From Pseudomonas syringae (lineage in GTDB: Bacteria > Pseudomonadota > Gammaproteobacteria > Pseudomonadales > Pseudomonadaceae), in assembly GCF_001698815.1 (NCBI RefSeq), contig NZ_LGSI01000005.1:114689-178688 (forward strand): 64,000 nucleotides of DNA. Direction: 5' to 3'. Below, piece by piece: positions 1-8,468 of the stretch. A program made the position numbers and the translations under genes. Position 1 is the stretch's first letter; each line of letters starts with the position of its first letter. The notes under the pieces are model-generated. The model saw nothing but the letters and a program-made list of their open reading frames with translations. It searched no databases and had not been told where the DNA came from.

Positions 1-299
1 CGGCAATACTGCGTTAAAAACAGGCGGAAAATGCTCATTTAGAACACCTAGACTCCGCTTTTCCGCCTGTTTTTGCCTTGTCTTGCCTTGTCTTGCCTTC
101 GCTCGTGACGTTTTCACACAGTCTGTGCAACAGCGGGTTTGCCTGACCCACCGCTTCGCGGCCGTCGTAACCTCCGAACGCTCCCACAGGATGAACTTCG
201 CCCCAACAGACGAACGCAAGGAACATTCCCCCGGCCAACCCTGTCAAACACTTGTTTTTACCGGCTTGCCGGATTTTTTCCGTTTGAGGGGTTGTTTCA
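1..299. other. Gene-free left edge with long inverted repeat and 10-bp tandem repeat
   Basis: No convincing gene is seen here. Positions 17-32 (AAAAACAGGCGGAAAA) are exactly complementary to 60-75, with a loop of about 27 nt between them, which would form a strong hairpin ending in a T-run on either strand. It could terminate transcription arriving from the left. It runs directly into a 10-bp tandem repeat (TCTTGCCTTG, about three copies, 72-100). The bases just before 300 hold a GAGGGG ribosome site for the next gene. Confidence 0.6.
17..75. terminator. Long inverted repeat, possible bidirectional terminator
   Basis: The arms 17-32 and 60-75 are perfect complements: A-rich, then CAGGCGG, then A4, mirrored. 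The T-run at the 3' end on both strands fits an intrinsic terminator. The loop is long for one, so a repeat-family element is also possible. Confidence 0.45.
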
Positions 300-869
300 A
301 TGAAGATTTCACGCGGTGTAGCACTGGCATCGTTGATGGCTCTGGCCGCAAGTCCGGTGTTCGCCTTCAACCTGAACGACGCAGCCAATGCTGTCTCCAA
401 CGCCACCAATGGCAATCAAAAAGCGACCGCTGCGCCGGAAGCTGCCGGCCTGCTGAATGTGCTGGGCAGCAATCTGAATGTCACTCCGGAACAAGCCGTG
501 GGCGGCACCGGTGCATTGTTGGGTCTGGCAAAGAACAAACTCGCCGGCAACGATTACAGCCAACTGACCAAATCGGTGCCGGGCCTGGATCAACTGGCCG
601 GGACCAGCGCCTTGAACAGTCTGGGCAGCCTCAATGGGCTGGGCAATGTGTTGGGCGGTTCTGGCAACAGCGCCAGCAGTTCAATCCTTAATAGCGCTTT
701 GGGCAACGTGCAAAGCATGGCTGACGTGAACAAGGCGTTCACCGCGCTGGGCATGGACAGTTCGATGGTCAGCCAGTTTGCCCCGCTGATTCTGCAATAC
801 CTCGGCCAGCAAGGCGCCGGTGGCTCTGCGCTGCAAAGTCTCGGCAGCCTGTGGGGCACCGGCAGCTGA
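300..869 (+). CDS. Secreted DUF2780-family protein
   Basis: This 189-residue protein starts with a clear signal peptide (MKISRGVALASLMALAASPVFA, cut near residue 22). The rest is rich in Gly, Ser, Ala, Leu and Asn. An N-terminal part (about 25-95) carries the 'LLNVLGSNLNVTPEQAVGG' type segment typical of DUF2780, and a C-terminal helical part (about 130-180) completes the domain. The middle 100-130 is a low-complexity Gly/Asn/Ser linker. The family is common in gamma-proteobacteria and its function is unknown; export to the periplasm is inferred from the signal peptide. The ATG is preceded by GAGGGG at suitable spacing. The stop is 1 nt from the convergent acyltransferase stop. Confidence 0.85.
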   Translation: MKISRGVALASLMALAASPVFAFNLNDAANAVSNATNGNQKATAAPEAAGLLNVLGSNLNVTPEQAVGGTGALLGLAKNKLAGNDYSQLTKSVPGLDQLAGTSALNSLGSLNGLGNVLGGSGNSASSSILNSALGNVQSMADVNKAFTALGMDSSMVSQFAPLILQYLGQQGAGGSALQSLGSLWGTGS

Positions 870-870
870 T

Positions 871-1764
871 TCAGTCTGCCAGCGCATCGCCCCGCAACAG
901 GGCGATGCGCGCATCCTTGTCCAGCCACAGCTGGTTGACCCAGCCCTGCACCTTCTCGCGAAACAACGGATCGTTCTCGTAATCGCCTTGCCACAACGCG
1001 GGATCGAGTTCGCGGGTCTGGATATCGATGATCACGCGCGGCACGCCTCCGCAGAGTAAATCCCAGAAGCCCGGAATCCGCTCGCTCGGGTAAACCACGG
1101 TGACATCCAGAATCGCATCCAGTTGTTCACCCATGGCAGCAAGGACGAACGCCACGCCGCCGGCCTTGGGTTTGAGCAAGTGCGAATAAGGCGAGTGCTG
1201 CTGCGCCTGTTTCGCCGCTGTGAAGCGCGTACCTTCCAGATAGTTGACCACTGTGACCGGCTGACGCTTGAACAGCTCGCACGCTTGTCGGGTGATGTCC
1301 AGATCGTGGCCTTTCAGTTCCGGGTGTTTAGCCAGGAACGCCTTGCTGTAGCGCTTCATGAACGGGTAATCCAGCGCCCACCAGGCCAGGCCCAGCAACG
1401 GCACCCAGATCAGTTCCTTTTTCAGGAAGAACTTGAAGAACGGCGTGCGGCGGTTCAGCGCTTGAATCAACGCCGGAATGTCCACCCAGGACTGATGGTT
1501 GCTGATGACCAGATAAGACGTGTCGCTGCGCAGATTTTCATCGCCGCGCACTTCCCAGCGCGTAGGGATGCACAGGGCAAAAATCAGCTTGTCGATCTCG
1601 GCCCAGGTCTCGGCGATCCACATCACCGCCGCGGACATGTGATCGCGCATGTGCCCCTGAAAGATCAGCTTGAGCAAGGCGAAAATCAGCAGCGGACCGA
1701 TCATGACCAGCGTGTTGAGCAGCAACAGCAGCGTGACAAAACAGCCGGTGAGCAGGCGGCGCAT
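871..1764 (-). CDS. PlsC/YihG-type acyltransferase
   Basis: This 297-residue membrane-anchored acyltransferase belongs to the 1-acylglycerol-3-phosphate acyltransferase superfamily. One or two N-terminal hydrophobic segments (about 8-35) anchor it to the inner membrane. The catalytic HxxxxD motif is present as NHQSWVD (His90, Asp95), and the substrate-binding EGTR motif follows near residue 176. The length and the 'YPFMKRYSK' segment match the YihG subgroup rather than the shorter PlsC proper. It probably acylates a lysophospholipid, but the acyl donor and acceptor cannot be read from sequence. It is convergent with the DUF2780 gene and no operon partner is visible. Confidence 0.85.
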   Translation of the reverse strand: MRRLLTGCFVTLLLLLNTLVMIGPLLIFALLKLIFQGHMRDHMSAAVMWIAETWAEIDKLIFALCIPTRWEVRGDENLRSDTSYLVISNHQSWVDIPALIQALNRRTPFFKFFLKKELIWVPLLGLAWWALDYPFMKRYSKAFLAKHPELKGHDLDITRQACELFKRQPVTVVNYLEGTRFTAAKQAQQHSPYSHLLKPKAGGVAFVLAAMGEQLDAILDVTVVYPSERIPGFWDLLCGGVPRVIIDIQTRELDPALWQGDYENDPLFREKVQGWVNQLWLDKDARIALLRGDALAD

Positions 1765-1917
1765 AAAGAACTCTTACAATTTTTCGGGCCGCCATCATAA
1801 AGAGACCGGGGATCAACGCCAAATCCATTGGTCGTCGACAAATGTTTCACGAGGTTACGGTTAAGCTGTGGGCAGCGAACGAAGTTGAGTCCTCCGGTCT
1901 AAAGCAAGCATGTTTTC

Positions 1918-2005
1918 GTTGGAGCGAGGCTTGCCCGCGAAGAACGATAACGGGGTATACCTGTTTCACCGAGGCGTCTGATTCGCGGGCAAGCCTCGCT
2001 CCAAC
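1918..2005. repeat. REP pair, GGAGCGAGGCTTGCCCGCGAA type
   Basis: Two REP units face each other: GTTGGAGCGAGGCTTGCCCG at 1918 onward and its complement ending at 2005, separated by about 44 nt. The gap 1765-2043 between the divergent acyltransferase and retropepsin-like genes holds this element and no gene. Confidence 0.9.
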
Positions 2006-2043
2006 AGGTAACCGTATTCCAACTGAGAAAAGGTACCACCCAC

Positions 2044-2544
2044 GTGAAATCAATCCTGGCGTTATTGTCTCTGCTGGCCCTGCCGGTCATGGCCGCCGAG
2101 CCGACCTTGTATGGTCGTTACGAATACATCAAGGTCGCGGAGTTCGGCGAGACGTTCAAAGCCAAGATGGACACTGGCGCGCTGACCGCGTCGTTGTCGG
2201 CCAAGGACATCGAACTGTTCCAGCGCGACGGCGATGACTGGGTGCGCTTCCGTCTGGCCACCAAGGACGCCAGCAACAAGGTGTACGAGCACAAGGTCTC
2301 GCGCATCAGCAAGATCAAAGGTCGCTCCGAAGGCGAGGACGACGACGAAGTGGTTGACCCGACCAAGCGCCCGGTCGTCGACCTGGAGCTGTGCCTGGGT
2401 GATAAAAAGCAAACCGTCGAGGTCAACCTGGTCGACCGCAGCCATTTCAACTATCCACTGTTGATCGGCGCCAAGGCCCTGCGCGAGTTCGGCGCGGCGG
2501 TGAATCCGGCCCGACGCTATACCGCCGACAAACCCGATTGCTGA
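2044..2544 (+). CDS. Exported retropepsin-like protein (putative ATP-dependent zinc protease family)
   Basis: This 166-residue protein begins at a GTG codon. Residues 1-18 form a signal peptide ending in VMAA. The body matches the RimB/RloA2-type family annotated as 'ATP-dependent zinc protease' (DUF785), which is in fact built on a retropepsin-like aspartic protease fold. The motif MDTGALTASL (Asp43) is the active-site DTGA loop, and the 'VNLVDRSHFNYPLLIG' region near the C-terminus is a family hallmark. The substrate is unknown; retropepsin-like relatives act on glutamylated proteins or peptides. It lies 58 nt upstream of creB in the same direction, and such genes are often found beside creBCD in Pseudomonas. 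Confidence 0.8.
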   Translation: MKSILALLSLLALPVMAAEPTLYGRYEYIKVAEFGETFKAKMDTGALTASLSAKDIELFQRDGDDWVRFRLATKDASNKVYEHKVSRISKIKGRSEGEDDDEVVDPTKRPVVDLELCLGDKKQTVEVNLVDRSHFNYPLLIGAKALREFGAAVNPARRYTADKPDC

Positions 2545-2602
2545 TTGACGTTCGCGCCTGATCCCGGCACCGTTTCGTCCTCACCTCAAGCGCTCGGATG
2601 CC

Positions 2603-3283
2603 ATGCCGCATATTTTGATTGTCGAAGACGAAGCGGCGATTGCCGACACCCTGATCTATGCCCTGCAAAGTGACGGTTTCACCACGTCCTGGCTGGGCCT
2701 CGGTCAGGCGGCAGTGGAGCATCAACGGCGCACGCCGGCGGACCTGATCATCCTCGACATCGGCTTGCCGGATATCACCGGCTTCGAGGCCTGCAAGCAA
2801 GTGCGGCGTTTCAGCGAAGTCCCGGTGATGTTCCTCAGCGCACGCAATGGCGAGATCGACCGGGTGGTCGGGCTGGAGATCGGCGCCGATGATTACGTGG
2901 TCAAGCCGTTCAGCCCGCGTGAAGTGACGGCGCGGGTTCGGGCGATTCTCAAGCGCATGCTGCCGCGCCCGGTTGCTGCCGTGTCGAGCGAGTTGTTTCA
3001 GATCGACTCCGAACGTGTGCAGATCAGCTATCGCGGCCAGCCGCTGAGCCTGACCCGCCATGAGTTTCGCTTGCTGCACTGTTTGCTGGATCAACCCGAA
3101 CGGGTATTCAGCCGCGAGCAATTGCTGGATGCAGTGGGCGTGGCCGCTGATGCCGGTTACGAGCGCAGCATCGACAGCCACATCAAAAGCCTGCGCGCCA
3201 AGCTGCGCCTGATTGCCGCCGACGCCGAGCCGATCCAGACCCATCGCGGCCTCGGCTACAGCTTCAGCCCTGGACATAGCTGA
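2603..3283 (+). CDS. creB: Response regulator CreB
   Basis: This is an OmpR/PhoB-class response regulator of 226 residues. The receiver domain (1-115) has the acidic pair VEDE, the phospho-acceptor Asp52 in ILDIGLPD, the conserved Ser/Thr region FLSAR and the switch Lys in DYVVKPF. A winged-helix DNA-binding domain (about 130-226) ends in the typical THRGLGYSF motif. With CreC it forms a two-component system known in Pseudomonas for control of creD and for effects on beta-lactam resistance and fitness. Its stop overlaps the creC start (TGATG), so translation is coupled. Confidence 0.95.
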   Translation: MPHILIVEDEAAIADTLIYALQSDGFTTSWLGLGQAAVEHQRRTPADLIILDIGLPDITGFEACKQVRRFSEVPVMFLSARNGEIDRVVGLEIGADDYVVKPFSPREVTARVRAILKRMLPRPVAAVSSELFQIDSERVQISYRGQPLSLTRHEFRLLHCLLDQPERVFSREQLLDAVGVAADAGYERSIDSHIKSLRAKLRLIAADAEPIQTHRGLGYSFSPGHS

Positions 3284-4701
3284 TGTCCCTCAGCCTGCGG
3301 ATTTTTCTGGTGTACGCGGTGTTCATCGGCCTGACCGGCTATTTCGTGCTCAGCACCGTGATGAAAGAAGTGCGCCCCGGCGTGCGCCAGTCGACCGAAG
3401 AAACCCTGGTGGATACGGCCAACCTGCTGGCGGAAATCCTGCATGACGACGTCAAGTCCGGCACCTTGAGCCAGAGCCGCTTTCCCGACGCGCTCCAGGC
3501 CTATGGTTTGCGCCAGCCCGCCGCGACCATCTGGGGTTTGCCGAAGAATCAGGTCAATAACCGCATCTACGTGACCGACGCCAAAGGCATCGTGCTGCTC
3601 GATTCCAGTGGTGAAGCGGTCGGCCAGGATTATTCGCGCTGGAACGATGTGCTGCTGACGTTGCGCGGCGAGTATGGCGCGCGCTCGACCCGCAGCGATG
3701 CCAACGATCCGAACTCGTCGGTGATGCATGTCGGCGCGCCGATTCGCGATAACGGCACGATCATCGGCGTGGTCACCGTGGCCAAACCCAACAGTTCGCT
3801 GCAGCCTTATGTCGACCGCGCCGAGCGGCGGTTGCTGTGGTACGGCGGCGGCTTGATGGCGTTGGGGCTGCTGCTCGGCGCGCTGTTTTCCTGGTGGCTC
3901 AGCTCGGCGTTGCGACGCCTGACCCATTACGCTCAGGCGGTCAGCGAAGGGCGGCGCGCCGAGTTGCCTCATTATCGCGGCGGCGAGTTCGAGCAGTTAT
4001 CCACCGCCGTGGAACACATGCGCACGCAGCTGGAGGGCAAGGCCTACGTCGAGCGTTACGTGCATACCTTGACCCATGAATTGAAAAGCCCGCTGGCGGC
4101 GATTCGTGGCGCGGCCGAGCTGTTGCAGGACGACATGCCCGCCGACCAGCGCCAGCGCTTTATCGGCAACATCGAAGGTGAAAGCGCCCGCATGCAGCAG
4201 TTGATCGAACGCCTGCTGAATCTGGCGATGGTCGAGCAGCGTCAAGGGCTGGAAGAACGGGTCGCCGTGCCGCTGAGCGAACTGATCGATGAACTGCTCA
4301 ACGCGCAGAGCGTGCGCATCGAACGGCTGGATCTGCGGGTTGAAAAAGACATCGCCAACGATCTACAACTGATCGGCGAGCGCTTCCTGTTACGCCAGGC
4401 GCTGGCCAATCTGCTGGAAAACGCTCTGGACTTCACGCCCCAAGGCGGGCTTTTACGCTTCAGCGCTGAGCGAAGTGCCGGCGGGATTCAATTCAGCCTG
4501 TTCAACAGCGCCGCACCGATCCCCGACTACGCCCTGCCGCGCCTGAGCGAGCGCTTCTACTCCCTGCCCCGCCCCGACAGCGGCCGCAAAAGCACCGGAT
4601 TGGGGCTTAACTTCGTCGAAGAGGTGGTGCAGCTGCACGGCGGCGAGATGCAGATCGGCAACGTTGAGGGTGGGGTTTTGGTAACGGTGCTGTTGCGCTG
4701 A
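3283..4701 (+). CDS. creC: Sensor histidine kinase CreC
   Basis: This is a 472-residue inner-membrane kinase. TM1 lies at about 6-26 and TM2 at about 185-208, with a periplasmic Cache-like sensor domain between them. A HAMP-type linker follows TM2. The dimerisation and phospho-acceptor motif is HELKSPLAAIRG, and the ATPase domain shows the N-box NLLENALDF and the G-box STGLGLNFVEE. It phosphorylates CreB. It overlaps creB by one base, and creD follows after a REP pair, so read-through to creD may be damped by the repeat. Confidence 0.95.
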   Translation: MSLSLRIFLVYAVFIGLTGYFVLSTVMKEVRPGVRQSTEETLVDTANLLAEILHDDVKSGTLSQSRFPDALQAYGLRQPAATIWGLPKNQVNNRIYVTDAKGIVLLDSSGEAVGQDYSRWNDVLLTLRGEYGARSTRSDANDPNSSVMHVGAPIRDNGTIIGVVTVAKPNSSLQPYVDRAERRLLWYGGGLMALGLLLGALFSWWLSSALRRLTHYAQAVSEGRRAELPHYRGGEFEQLSTAVEHMRTQLEGKAYVERYVHTLTHELKSPLAAIRGAAELLQDDMPADQRQRFIGNIEGESARMQQLIERLLNLAMVEQRQGLEERVAVPLSELIDELLNAQSVRIERLDLRVEKDIANDLQLIGERFLLRQALANLLENALDFTPQGGLLRFSAERSAGGIQFSLFNSAAPIPDYALPRLSERFYSLPRPDSGRKSTGLGLNFVEEVVQLHGGEMQIGNVEGGVLVTVLLR

Positions 4702-4710
4702 ATCCTACCT

Positions 4711-4798
4711 GTGGGAGCGAGGCTTGCCCGCGAAAGCGTAACGTCAGGCGATGATGTGTCGCCAGCTAAACCGATTCGCGGGCAAGCCTCGCTCCAAC
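4711..4798. repeat. REP pair between creC and creD
   Basis: Inverted units GTGGGAGCGAGGCTTGCCCG (4711 onward) and its complement (to 4798) are separated by about 45 nt. The element belongs to the same family as the one at 1918-2005 and sits inside the cre gene group. Confidence 0.9.
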
Positions 4799-4898
4799 GG
4801 GATCTACGTCTGCGCATCTCCACACAACCCCCACAAACCCCTCATCAACCCTCCACACGCGGCTCGCAGACTCTCCCCATCAAAACAGGGAGAGACCC

Positions 4899-6275
4899 AT
4901 GAATCGAAGTCTGGCTGTAAAACTGGGAATGATTGCGCTGTTGATCGTCCTGCTGCTGATTCCGTTGTTGATGATCGGCGGACTGATTGGTGACCGACAG
5001 GCGCAGCGCGACGGTGTGTTGCGGGATATCGCGCGCAGCTCCAGCTTCAGTCAGCAGTTGGCCGGGCCAATTCTGGTGGTGCCTTTTCGCAAGACCGTGC
5101 GCATCTGGAAGACCGACCCCAAGACCAACGAACGCGTTCAGGAAACCGCCCAGGAACGCGGCGATCTGCATTTTTTGCCGGACCGCTTTGAGCTCGACGG
5201 CAAGGTGCAGACCGAACTGCGCTCCCGGGGGATTTACGAGGCGCGGCTGTTCCACGCGGATAACCGGGTCAGCGGCCATTTCCAAGTGCCGGAATTTTTC
5301 GGGATTACCGAGGACTTCGCCGACTACCAGTTTGACGCGCCGTTTCTGTCAGTCGGGATCAGCGATATTCGCGGCATCGAAAATGCCCTGAAGTTGCAGC
5401 TCGACGATCAGCAACTGGACTTCGTTCCCGGATCGCGCCTGCAATGGCTCGGCGAAGGCGTCAGTGCCAGCTTGCCCATTCTGGATGGCAAACACGCGAA
5501 ACAACTCAACTTCGCTTTCGACTTGAAGCTGCAAGGCACCGAATCGTTGCGGGTGCTGCCGGTGGGCAAGTCCAGCACAGTGCAGTTGTCCGCCGACTGG
5601 CCGCACCCGAGTTTTATCGGCAACTATCTGCCGACGCGACGGGAGATTTCCGCTGAAGGTTTCAACGCCAGCTGGCAGGCTTCGTTCTTCTCCACCAACC
5701 TTGAAGAAGCCCTGAGCCGTTGCCTGGAAACGTTGCAGTGCAACGACTTCAACCAGCGCACCCTGGGCGTGAGCTTCATCGATCCGGTGGATCAATACCT
5801 GAAGAGCGACCGCGCGATCAAATATGCGCTGCTGTTCATCGCGCTGACGTTCGCCGGTTTTTTCCTGTTCGAAGTGCTCAAGAGCCTGGCGGTACATCCG
5901 ATCCAATATGCGTTGGTCGGCGCCGCGCTGGCCTTGTTTTATCTGATGCTGCTGTCGCTGTCGGAACACCTGGGCTTTGCCTTGGCGTATCTGCTGTCGG
6001 CCAGCGCTTGCGTGTTGTTGATTGGCTTTTATGTGTGTCACGTGTTGCGCAGTGTGCGCCACGGCTTGGGTTTCGCACTGGGGCTAGCGGCGCTTTATGG
6101 CTTGCTTTACGGCCTGTTGAGTGCCGAAGACTACGCGCTGCTGATGGGTTCGCTGCTGCTGTTCGGCCTGCTCGGTGTGTTCATGGTGCTGACCCGCAAA
6201 CTCGACTGGTATGGCCTCACGCCAAACAAACCCGCCAAACCACTGGCGTTCGACATCGAGGCCGCCCATGAGTAA
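4899..6275 (+). CDS. creD: Inner-membrane protein CreD
   Basis: This is a 458-residue protein with an N-terminal membrane helix (about 10-32, after MNRSLAVKLG), a large periplasmic domain (about 40-305) and a cluster of about five to six membrane helices in the C-terminal third (from about 308). This is the standard CreD architecture. CreD is the main output of CreBC in Pseudomonas, and its loss changes envelope stability and beta-lactamase-related phenotypes, but its biochemical role is not settled. The start is supported by AGGGAGAG a few bases upstream. The 100 nt before it is a C/A-rich tract without an obvious TTCAC-N6-TTCAC box of the E. coli cre-tag kind. Confidence 0.93.
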   Translation: MNRSLAVKLGMIALLIVLLLIPLLMIGGLIGDRQAQRDGVLRDIARSSSFSQQLAGPILVVPFRKTVRIWKTDPKTNERVQETAQERGDLHFLPDRFELDGKVQTELRSRGIYEARLFHADNRVSGHFQVPEFFGITEDFADYQFDAPFLSVGISDIRGIENALKLQLDDQQLDFVPGSRLQWLGEGVSASLPILDGKHAKQLNFAFDLKLQGTESLRVLPVGKSSTVQLSADWPHPSFIGNYLPTRREISAEGFNASWQASFFSTNLEEALSRCLETLQCNDFNQRTLGVSFIDPVDQYLKSDRAIKYALLFIALTFAGFFLFEVLKSLAVHPIQYALVGAALALFYLMLLSLSEHLGFALAYLLSASACVLLIGFYVCHVLRSVRHGLGFALGLAALYGLLYGLLSAEDYALLMGSLLLFGLLGVFMVLTRKLDWYGLTPNKPAKPLAFDIEAAHE

Positions 6276-6438
6276 CTGGCTCGGATTACGCGAAGATCAG
6301 GCCCAGGCGAGAAATCTGGTGCTCAGAATTGCCAGTCTGTTTCCTGCGCCGCCTCCAACAACGGGTGTTCAGCGATCTGGAGGCGGCCGCTCAATTAGAC
6401 GCTGGGCTGAGTCGCCAACATCGAAGGCCGCTGACTGA
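6268..6438 (+). CDS. Possible 56-residue ORF coupled to creD
   Basis: An ATG at 6268 overlaps the creD stop (ATGAGTAA) and is preceded by GAGG at good spacing. The ORF starts MSNWLGLREDQAQARNL and then becomes Pro/Gly/Arg-rich. It runs 44 nt into the antisense 3' end of the glutathione transferase gene. I do not recognise it. It may be a decayed or chance ORF, since the second half looks non-coding; the good ribosome site is the only strong point in its favour. Confidence 0.25.
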   Translation: MSNWLGLREDQAQARNLVLRIASLFPAPPPTTGVQRSGGGRSIRRWAESPTSKAAD

Positions 6439-7024
6439 CTTCGCCATACCAACTCGCCAGGCGCGGATAGCTGCTGCGCCAACCGAGGTCAGGCTGGCGG
6501 AAGTCCAGATAACCCAGGGCTGCCGCGACGCTGATGGACGCCACGTCGAAGGCTGAACTGAGTTCGGTGATGGCGTCCTGCTCGAAATAACTGAGACTGC
6601 GGGCGATTTTTTGCTGCTGGTTGTCGAGCCACAGATCCCAATGTTTTTCCACTGGGCGCAAGGCGGTTTCATAACGGATCAGCAGTGCAGCATCCAGCAG
6701 TGCATCGGCCAGGGATGCCAGGGTCAGACGCCGCCAGCGCGCGGAGCCTTCGCGAGGGATCAGTGGATTGCCGACGTGCTGGTGGTCCAGGTAATCGAGA
6801 ATCACCCGGCTGTCGTAGATCACGTTGCCGTCGGCCAGACGCAGGGCCGGGATCTTGCCGGCCGGGTTATCGAGGTTGAGCTCGGCAACCGGATTAACCG
6901 GCGTCAACGCCGTCGGCAGCAGTGCCACTCGGTCCAGCTGGCCGGTTTCATGCAGCAGGACCATAACCTTGCGGGCGAAGGGAGAGGCTGCGTTGGTGTA
7001 CAACGTCATGGTCGGTGCGGACAT
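6395..7024 (-). CDS. Glutathione S-transferase, YibF-like
   Basis: This protein of 209 residues has an N-terminal thioredoxin-like domain (about 1-80: MTLYTNAASPFARKV, then the cis-Pro region AGKIPAL and the glutathione-contact VIYDSRVI) and an all-helical C-terminal domain ending near GYLDFRQPDLGW. This pattern matches E. coli YibF. I chose the ATG at 7024 because GAGGAA lies about 7 nt upstream; a longer reading from 7081 would add residues that do not fit the family. Conjugation or peroxidase activity and substrate are unknown. Confidence 0.9.
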   Translation of the reverse strand: MSAPTMTLYTNAASPFARKVMVLLHETGQLDRVALLPTALTPVNPVAELNLDNPAGKIPALRLADGNVIYDSRVILDYLDHQHVGNPLIPREGSARWRRLTLASLADALLDAALLIRYETALRPVEKHWDLWLDNQQQKIARSLSYFEQDAITELSSAFDVASISVAAALGYLDFRQPDLGWRSSYPRLASWYGEVSQRPSMLATQPSV

Positions 7025-7090
7025 GGGTGTTCCTCGAATGAGACGGCTGTCTAGACTAGCCAGCGCCCTGCCCGTCCGCAATGGCTGGTT

Positions 7091-7267
7091 TCAGGTCCTG
7101 CGCACCAGCAAACCCCGAAAGCTCAATACTGCCGCAATGCCCATTCCCAGCCAGGCCAGCGTGTCCCACCAGCCGTCACCGAGCAATGCGGCGAAGAGCC
7201 CGAACGCGATCAATATGCCGATCAGCAGCGGCATGGCAAACACGTGGCGCATGGTCGAACGCTTCAT
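7091..7267 (-). CDS. Small membrane protein after PepSY gene
   Basis: This 58-residue protein (MKRSTMRHVFAMPLLIG...) has two hydrophobic helices (about 9-28 and 33-50) and a basic C-terminus (LLVRRT). Its ATG overlaps the PepSY stop (ATGA), so it is translationally coupled. Similar small membrane proteins often follow PepSY genes in Pseudomonas siderophore-receptor operons. Its function is unknown; a role with the PepSY protein in periplasmic ferric-siderophore reduction is a guess from context. Confidence 0.75.
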   Translation of the reverse strand: MKRSTMRHVFAMPLLIGILIAFGLFAALLGDGWWDTLAWLGMGIAAVLSFRGLLVRRT

Positions 7268-8406
7268 TGCACGGTTTCCGCTTGCGGGACGCTGACCGGC
7301 CGCGCGGCCTTGCGCCGCACCCACCACAAGTAAACGCCGCTGCCGAGGACGATAATGGTCAGTACATCCAGCGCCGCCCAGAGGATTTTCATTGGCATGC
7401 CGCCGTAATCACCGAAGTGCAACGGCTGCGACATGCCCAGCGCGTCCATGTACCACGGCCGCTCGACTACCGCGGTGACGTCCAGGGTTTTCGCGTCGAT
7501 CAACACCGGGGTCGCCAGGTGCTTGGTCAAATGCGTATTGCCCTTGAGGAACACCGCGTAATGGTGCTCGCTGGAAAAGCGTGTGCCGGGGAACGCAATG
7601 AAATCCGCTTCCATGCCCGGCGCGGCAGCTTCGGCGATGCTCAGTAGATTTGTCGCCGGGGCGCGCTGGGTCAACGCGGGCGCATCTTTATAAGGGGCGA
7701 TCATCGCCGCCAGACTGTCGTTGCGCCATGACGAAATCAACAGGTCGGCGCAGGCGCTGATTACGCCGGTAACGCCCACCACCAAGGCCCAGGTCAGGGT
7801 CACGACGCCGATCAGGTTATGCAGGTCGAGCCAGCGCATGCGCGTGGATTTGTCCGCGCGCACGGTGGCGAACTTGAGTTTGCGCATGAACGGCGCATAC
7901 AGCACCGTCCCGGAAATAATCGCCAGCACGAACAGGAAACCCATGAACGCCAGCAGCAATTTGCCGGTCAGCCCGGCGTACATGTCCACGTGCAGGCGCA
8001 GCATGACCATCATGAACCCGCCGTTGGCAGACGGTATTTCGTAGGCCTGGCCGGTGCGCGAATCCATCATGAACGAGTGTGAGGAGTTGGGCTCGGTGCC
8101 CGCCGTCTTGGCCATGATCGCCCAGACGCCGTTGGCGTTATCCTCGTCCCAGCCGAAATACTGCATGACGTCGCCCGGCCGATACGCTTCGGCGGCTTCG
8201 ACCAATTTCTCCAGATTCAGGTGCGGCGTGTCGGCCGGCATCTCCTTGAATTCCGGCTCGTTGCCCAGCAGGTGATCGATTTCATGGTGAAAAATCAACG
8301 GCAACCCGGTCACCGCCAGCATCAGCAGGAACAGGGTGCAGATCAGGCTGGTCCAGGTATGGATGAACGACCAGCGGCGCACGGTTTGGCTTTTCATGTG
8401 TTTCAT
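7264..8406 (-). CDS. PepSY-associated membrane protein (putative ferric-siderophore reductase)
   Basis: This 380-residue protein has four predicted membrane helices: near 12-35 (IHTWTSLICTLFLLML), about 145-170, about 195-220 and near 345-365. The PepSY-type periplasmic regions lie between them. His residues near the helix ends (for example HTW, HHEIDH, LHVD and LHNLIG) could bind haem. Family members encoded beside TonB receptors, such as FpvG/FoxB-type proteins, reduce ferric siderophores at the inner membrane. The gene follows the receptor gene in the same direction, with a hairpin between them. A second possible ATG lies three codons downstream. Confidence 0.85.
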   Translation of the reverse strand: MKHMKSQTVRRWSFIHTWTSLICTLFLLMLAVTGLPLIFHHEIDHLLGNEPEFKEMPADTPHLNLEKLVEAAEAYRPGDVMQYFGWDEDNANGVWAIMAKTAGTEPNSSHSFMMDSRTGQAYEIPSANGGFMMVMLRLHVDMYAGLTGKLLLAFMGFLFVLAIISGTVLYAPFMRKLKFATVRADKSTRMRWLDLHNLIGVVTLTWALVVGVTGVISACADLLISSWRNDSLAAMIAPYKDAPALTQRAPATNLLSIAEAAAPGMEADFIAFPGTRFSSEHHYAVFLKGNTHLTKHLATPVLIDAKTLDVTAVVERPWYMDALGMSQPLHFGDYGGMPMKILWAALDVLTIIVLGSGVYLWWVRRKAARPVSVPQAETVQ

Positions 8407-8414
8407 TCCAAATG

Positions 8415-8444
8415 CAAAAGGCCGCCGCGTGTGCGGAGGCCTTT
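8415..8444 (-). terminator. Hairpin between receptor and PepSY genes
   Basis: AAAGGCC and GGCCTTT with inner GCCGC/GCGG pairs form a strong stem with a four-base loop and a T-run on the minus strand. It lies between the receptor stop (8469) and the PepSY start (8406). It would at least partly terminate receptor transcripts, and PepSY expression would then come from read-through. Confidence 0.6.
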
Positions 8445-8468
8445 GTCTTCACTGGCGAATCCGTTAAT

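Noticed and set aside
4803..4898. CreB box before creD
   Set aside because: No TTCAC-N6-TTCAC pair is visible; only a C/A-rich tract, so I do not call an operator.
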